A program made the position numbers and the translations under genes. From contig NC_083609.1 in NCBI RefSeq assembly GCF_029168945.1, positions 21,759,501 through 21,823,500 on the forward strand: a stretch of 64,000 nt of DNA, given 5' to 3'. The notes beneath the pieces are model-generated. The model worked only from the letters and a program-made list of their open reading frames with translations. It was not told the DNA's origin and made no database searches. Below are positions 59,259 to 64,000 of this stretch, one piece after another. The stretch comes from Cannabis sativa (lineage: Eukaryota > Streptophyta > Magnoliopsida > Rosales > Cannabaceae). Numbering within the stretch: position 1 is the stretch's first letter; every line of letters starts with the position of its first letter.

Positions 59259-61395
59259 ATGGCAGTGTATTTTTCAAAAAAAAAAAAAAGGGAAAAAATT
59301 TCGAATTTTTCTTTCTTTTTTTTTTAATATTTTTTATTTATTTAGAAATATTAATTATTTTCCTATTTTGTGTTAATTTAGTCAATAAATTACATTCATT
59401 CAATTTCCATTTTTAATTTAATACATAAATTTAGAATTAATATGTTATTTAGTATAAACTGAAAATGGAAATTTGTTTTAATTTGGTAATTAGTTACATG
59501 ATTTATTTAGGCATGTAATAATTGTGCATTTAATTATTTATTACCAAATTTATGTAATTTATTGTTTAAATTAATAAAATTTGAAGAATCTACCATTAAG
59601 TATATTCTTTAATTTTGCGTTTAATTCATATCATATAATTAATTGCACTAATTTGTATATTTACCTTATTTATACAAATTAATTATTAGTACAAATATTT
59701 AAGATATTATATGGTCATAAATGCATAATTAATTATATATTATGGAATTAAGCATTTAATTTCTTATCATACAATAATTGTATTAATTTGTATTTATTCG
59801 GCAAATTTATGTTTAATGCAATTAATTTAGATTTGTATGATTTAAATGCTATACATAAATTCCTTTTATAGTGCTAGATATATTTAGAAATATTCAAACA
59901 TTAAGATACGTTGAATATTTTATATAGCACATTAAGTTTCATAAAACTTCATAAAATTATTCATAAAATATTCATAAAACTTCCTAAAATGAATAAAATA
60001 TGAATAAAATGTAAGTAATTTTGTGGTTTGACATAAGAAAACATGAATTTGGGACAAATACTCATATTTAGAACGGTTTTTAATGATCTTCGGACGACCA
60101 CACTAGGAGCATTAATCTCAGTGATTGTCTACTATGTTAATAACGAAATTACCTTTAGGTAGAGCCCAATACCTAATGTCAAAGTGAAAATATAATTTTA
60201 TATAATTAGGGAGTAGCCACAGCATCCTTATTTGTATAAAATTATACATTAATTAAAATTCACCTTAATGGACATAACTTGTAATTAATTATATAGGTGT
60301 AATAATTTTACCCCACAGGGATTTTATTATATTTGTATAATTAATTAGGATAATATGTTAAATTAAATTCTCTTAATTTACCCCACAGGGAGTTATGGGG
60401 ATTTAATTTAATAGTGTTATCACAAATTTAATTAAAGATAGATAATAAACCTTCATTTTCTAAAACTAATTGTTTTATTACAACTATCATAAAGTTCATC
60501 TAATTTTATTAAATTTAAAATTTAGCCCACATGTAATTTTGGATTTAGTAAAATTTTAATCTTCAGTTTATACTTTGGTGTCTAGTGAACCACATAATTT
60601 TAAATAATTAGGGAGTAGCCACAGCATCCTTAATTATATAAAATTATATACATTAAGTGGATCAAGATCACATAATGGACATGAATTATGTGAACATAAT
60701 AATCTTACCCTACAGGGATTTTATTATATTTACATAATTAATATGTTAAATTAAATTCTCTTAATTTATCCCACAGGAAATTATGTAGATTTAATTTAAT
60801 AATTTTATCATAAAGTATAAAATTTTGAAACATTTATAAATAATTAAGTGTTTCATACATTTCATTGAGATAGAAATATTAAACTTTAAGTTTTTCATAA
60901 ATTGTGTAAATCTATCATAATCTACATCTAAATCTAATCTTATTAAATTAAAAATTTAGCCCACAGGCAATTTTTGTTTAATAAGATTTCATATGTAAGC
61001 ATGTTTATTCATTGGTAAAAAACATGATTCATTTAAACCTCAAAACTATATATGTAATTTTATTACATCACTATTCATAAATTTCTTCCATACCAGTAGA
61101 AATTTCCAAAAATTTATTCTGATAACTTAATCTAAAATGTACAGTTTTTACTGTATAATTAAGAAAAATAAATCACACTTTATTATCACCAATAAATTTA
61201 ATTTATTGTGTATGAATTCATTCTAATATAGTTAATGTGATTATTAACACATAGTGGATTATTTTAGATTGTTATTCCACATTCATAATTTCTTGCAAGG
61301 TTTACAAATAAACCTAAGAAAGTCAGTAACTGTGAGCAAATCTTATCCACAGACAAGATAAGTTCTCACATTCAGAAGTTTAAGGAACAAGCAAT
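59259..61395 (+). other. copia-R AT-rich interior with 402-bp repeat
   Basis: No coding sequence is recognised. A segment from about 60195 repeats from about 60597 (offset 402 bp), with landmarks GAGTAGCCACAGCATC at 60211 and 60613, CCACAGGGATTTTATTAT, and TAAATTAAATTCTCTTAATTT. A third GAGTAGCCACAGCATC is at 63912. It may be decayed gag or a long leader. Confidence 0.5.
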
Positions 61396-62243
61396 ATAGT
61401 AGTGGCTTTGTTTTAAAATTGGCAAAGACCTTTATGTTCCAATATTCTATTGAAACTTGATTTAGACACATTTAGAGGTCTTTACTACAAATGATGTCAC
61501 TCATAAAGATATACAAGTTCAATCTGACAATAAGAAATGTGTTATTAATAAGAATTCTTCTACATTATAGCACCAAAAATTATGGAACATATCTCCATAA
61601 ATAGAATAAATGTTAGTAAATGGTGGGGATCTTCATTACACTTGATTTTACTAACTTTATTTAGAACTTGTGTGAATTTCATTAAGAATATGTATTCCAA
61701 CAAGTTAAAATCGGTGCATATTAGAATTCTATCATATTAGAAATCATACAAGTCAATTAAATAAAGTTAGTAAAATCAAGTGTAATGAAGATTCCCACCA
61801 TTTACTAACATTTATTCTATTTATGGAGATATGTTCCATAATTTTTGGTGCTATAATGTAGAAGAATTCTTATTAATAACACATTTCTTATTGTCAGATT
61901 GAACTTGTATATCTTTATGAGTGACATCATTTGTAGTAAAGACCTCTAAATGTGTCTAAATCAAGTTTCAATAGAATCTTGGAACATAAAGGTCTTTGCC
62001 AATTTTAAAACAAAGCCACTACTATGTGTTATTAATAAGAATTCTTCTACATTATAGCACCAAAAATTATGGAACATATCTCCATAAATAGAATAAATGT
62101 TAGTAAATGGTGGGGATCTTCATTACACTTGATTTTACTAACTTTATTTAGAACTTGTGTGAATTTCATTAAGAATATGTATTCCAACAAGTTAAAATCG
62201 GTGCATATTAGAATTCTATCATATTAGAAATCATACAAGTCAA
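61396..62243 (+). repeat. Direct-inverted-direct triplication over the copia-R pre-integrase region
   Basis: Copy 1 is 61396-61756. 61758-62025 is the inverted copy of 61396-61663 (both 268 bp). 62026-62243 is a direct copy of 61539-61756 (both 218 bp). Copies are nearly identical. The duplicated part encodes a decayed copia pre-integrase domain: around 61553-61740 one reads SSTL.HQKLW.IS..RI and TCVNFIK, matching WHQRLGHIS...TCV.CIKGK. Confidence 0.88.
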
Positions 62244-63846
62244 ATAATTTTGAAGACATATGGACTCAAATTTTGCATCTCTTTCTTAACGATTACTCAC
62301 ATAAATAATTTTTCTACAAAAGTATAGATTTATATGTTTCAAAGACATTTAAATCTTAAGTAGAGAAATGGTGCATTTTGCATATTAAGATAGTGAGATC
62401 AAATATAAAATGGAGAATACTACATTAAAATTCGTGAGTATGGATAAACTCCCAGTCTATTTGCAAAGTTTCTTTAAAAGCATGGGTTCATTGCCCGATA
62501 CATATGCTTGGTACACCCAAATTATAGTGTGTAACAGATTTAAGAAACTAAGTATTTTTTGGACATGGGGTGGAGCCTACATAGCAAACTCCAATCTTTC
62601 CTAAATCTTTGTCTATTGATACTCAACAATGGGGTGTACATATCGAATCGTGTTCTAACCAAAGTTGTTTCTCAAACATATTTTGAGTTGTGATAAGGTT
62701 GAAAACCGACTTGATGACATGTACACATTTTATAAATACCCATATATAGTTAGAGTACAATTGTTAAAGAAAAGATCTGGGCCCTAAACCATAAATGAGC
62801 ATATTTCATTTGAAAAGCTATAAGGTTTAAGGGTTACATATTTTATTATCCATCTCACAACACTAGAATTGTGGAATTAAGAATTGACTTGATCAGTGGG
62901 AGTGATCAATCTAGGAACCTAGTTTTCGAGAAAGATCATTCATATTTTCTCAAACTTCCACCTCAAGTGTTAGATTAATTATGATTCACAACAACCCTTA
63001 AGATTAATGGTTATTGAGAATTCATAACTAATCATTAATAATATACAAGTCATTGGTAAAATTCTAATAAGTTATGTTATTTAGTAATTGCTTACAATTT
63101 CTAAAATAACATGCTATTGAACCATTTGCTCTTTTAAGAGTTTGTTGGTCCATCCTTAAGATGACTTATTAGAACAGTAAGATCAATGTATTCTAGTGAT
63201 CACATTTTGTACAATAAGAGTTCAACTACAATATTAATTTGAGACACAAATTAAATTATAGAATGATAAAGAATTGAAGTTGTAGTACAATATGCCATGA
63301 ATGAAGAAATGAATATCTTAAATAGCAATAAAGTTTATCTTTAGTAAAGTTGCCTAATGGGGTGGAGAACATTAATTAAGCATAGGTTTTATCACCAATA
63401 ATATTCATTAGGCAACATTGAGAAACATAAAGATATAAAAGAATATTCATTGCTAAGAAGTTCATTTTGAACTAAGAATCAATAACAAAGGAGATTTACA
63501 TTCTCAATTGTTTTTATAAAAGATTCTATTATAGACCTTGGCATTTGTTGCTTGTTTTAATTCATTAATCAATTCCAAATAGTGAACTAGAGGAGAAGGT
63601 ATATAGACTGCCATAAAGATTTTCCTCTAATAGTGGTGAACATATGCAAGCTTAAAGTGTCTACCTATAGATTAAAACAAACATCTCACAAATTGGTATT
63701 ATATCATCTTTTCCTTTAGGTTTGAAAAGAGAATTATGGAAATAATTATATACCAGAAAGTTAGTGGGAGTAATATTTGTTTTATACGTCGACAATATGT
63801 TACTTGCAAATGATGATAAAAGTTTTCTATATAAGTTGAAATCATT
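62244..63846 (+). pseudogene. copia-R integrase and RT remnant
   Basis: Readable fragments in shifting frames: NDYSH (integrase core, about 62290), a decayed relative of QYTMPGTP followed by traces of the usual NGVAERRNRTL region (about 62500-62560), then RT traces: VSTYRLKQTSHKL (about 63658, from SIYGLKQASR) and KLVGVIFVLYVDNMLLAND (63758 on). The catalytic YVDD reads YVDN (63785-63796). There are many stops and indels and no intact frame above 64 residues. The element continues past the window. Confidence 0.65.
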
Positions 63847-63849
63847 CAT

Positions 63850-64000
63850 ATCTTAAATTATTATTTTGAGATAAGGAATATAAATAATATATATAATTTT
63901 AATTAATTAGAGAGTAGCCACAGCATCTCTGATTAAATAAAATTATATATTATTCATCAGATATAACTTTTATCTTTAAGTATGATAAATTCAACTCGCA
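63850..64000 (+). other. AT-rich end with third GAGTAGCCACAGC copy
   Basis: Contains GAGTAGCCACAGCATC at 63912 in the context ATTAATTAG...AAATAAAATTATATA, as in the 60.2-kb and 60.6-kb units. Otherwise nothing recognisable. Confidence 0.5.

Noticed and set aside
58933..59416. Frames on both strands over the palindrome array
   Set aside because: A palindromic array lacks stops on both strands by symmetry; the peptides are repeats of the same DNA word.
1..64000. Host protein genes, tRNA or rRNA genes, telomere repeats, organelle inserts
   Set aside because: None recognised on either strand; all convincing coding similarity belongs to transposable elements.

Overview
The window is a block of plant repetitive DNA and I see no convincing host gene in it. 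It contains Ty3/gypsy chromovirus elements with a chromodomain-like C-terminus, Ty1/copia elements with LTRs of about 1.9 kb, and a CACTA (En/Spm) transposon carrying a spliced gene. This points to intergenic heterochromatin of a flowering plant, probably a eudicot (inference; the species cannot be fixed from the sequence).

Layout. 1-8468: minus-strand copia element (copia-1) with a decayed pol and a very long AT-rich leader. 8469-36719: plus-strand gypsy element (GYPSY-1). Its 5' LTR is cut by copia-1 and by a 2.9-kb gypsy solo LTR (9548-12471). Its gag-pol is cut by a copia solo LTR (15127-16972), by a minus-strand copia solo LTR (17907-31779) and by an Athila/Tat-like solo LTR (33337-34666). 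The 17907-31779 solo LTR itself contains a full-length copia element, copia-V (18045-30095), and copia-V contains another solo LTR (23562-25475). 36720-39333: a minus-strand copia LTR (copia-X) that flanks GYPSY-1 and is split by a gypsy solo LTR (37112-39194). 39334-46689: minus-strand gypsy element (GYPSY-2) with a 1,534-codon gag-pol frame broken only by nonsense codons. 46690-49101: 3' end of a plus-strand copia (copia-Y). 49102-54463: leader and 5' LTR of a minus-strand copia (copia-Z). 54464-54711: copia LTR fragment. 54712 to about 57640: left end of a CACTA element with a nine-exon accessory gene. About 57650-64000: plus-strand copia (copia-R) with a TA-rich leader, an 11-copy palindrome array and a decayed pol.

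Insertion order. Five insertions have perfect 5-bp target-site duplications (TTATA, GATTT, ATGAC, GCTAA, GATTT), two have 4/5 matches (GAAAG/GAAAT, CTGGA/CTGAA), and several others are placed by interrupted homology. The order, outermost first, is: copia LTR (54464) > copia-Z > copia-Y > GYPSY-2 > copia-X LTR > GYPSY-1 > copia solo LTR > copia-V > solo LTR.

None of the readable element proteins is intact. The most striking structure lies outside the coding parts. LTRs and leaders of several families carry short hairpins whose stems change in a compensatory way between copies, and copia-R carries an array of near-perfect ACGAC(A/G)TGTCGT palindromes.
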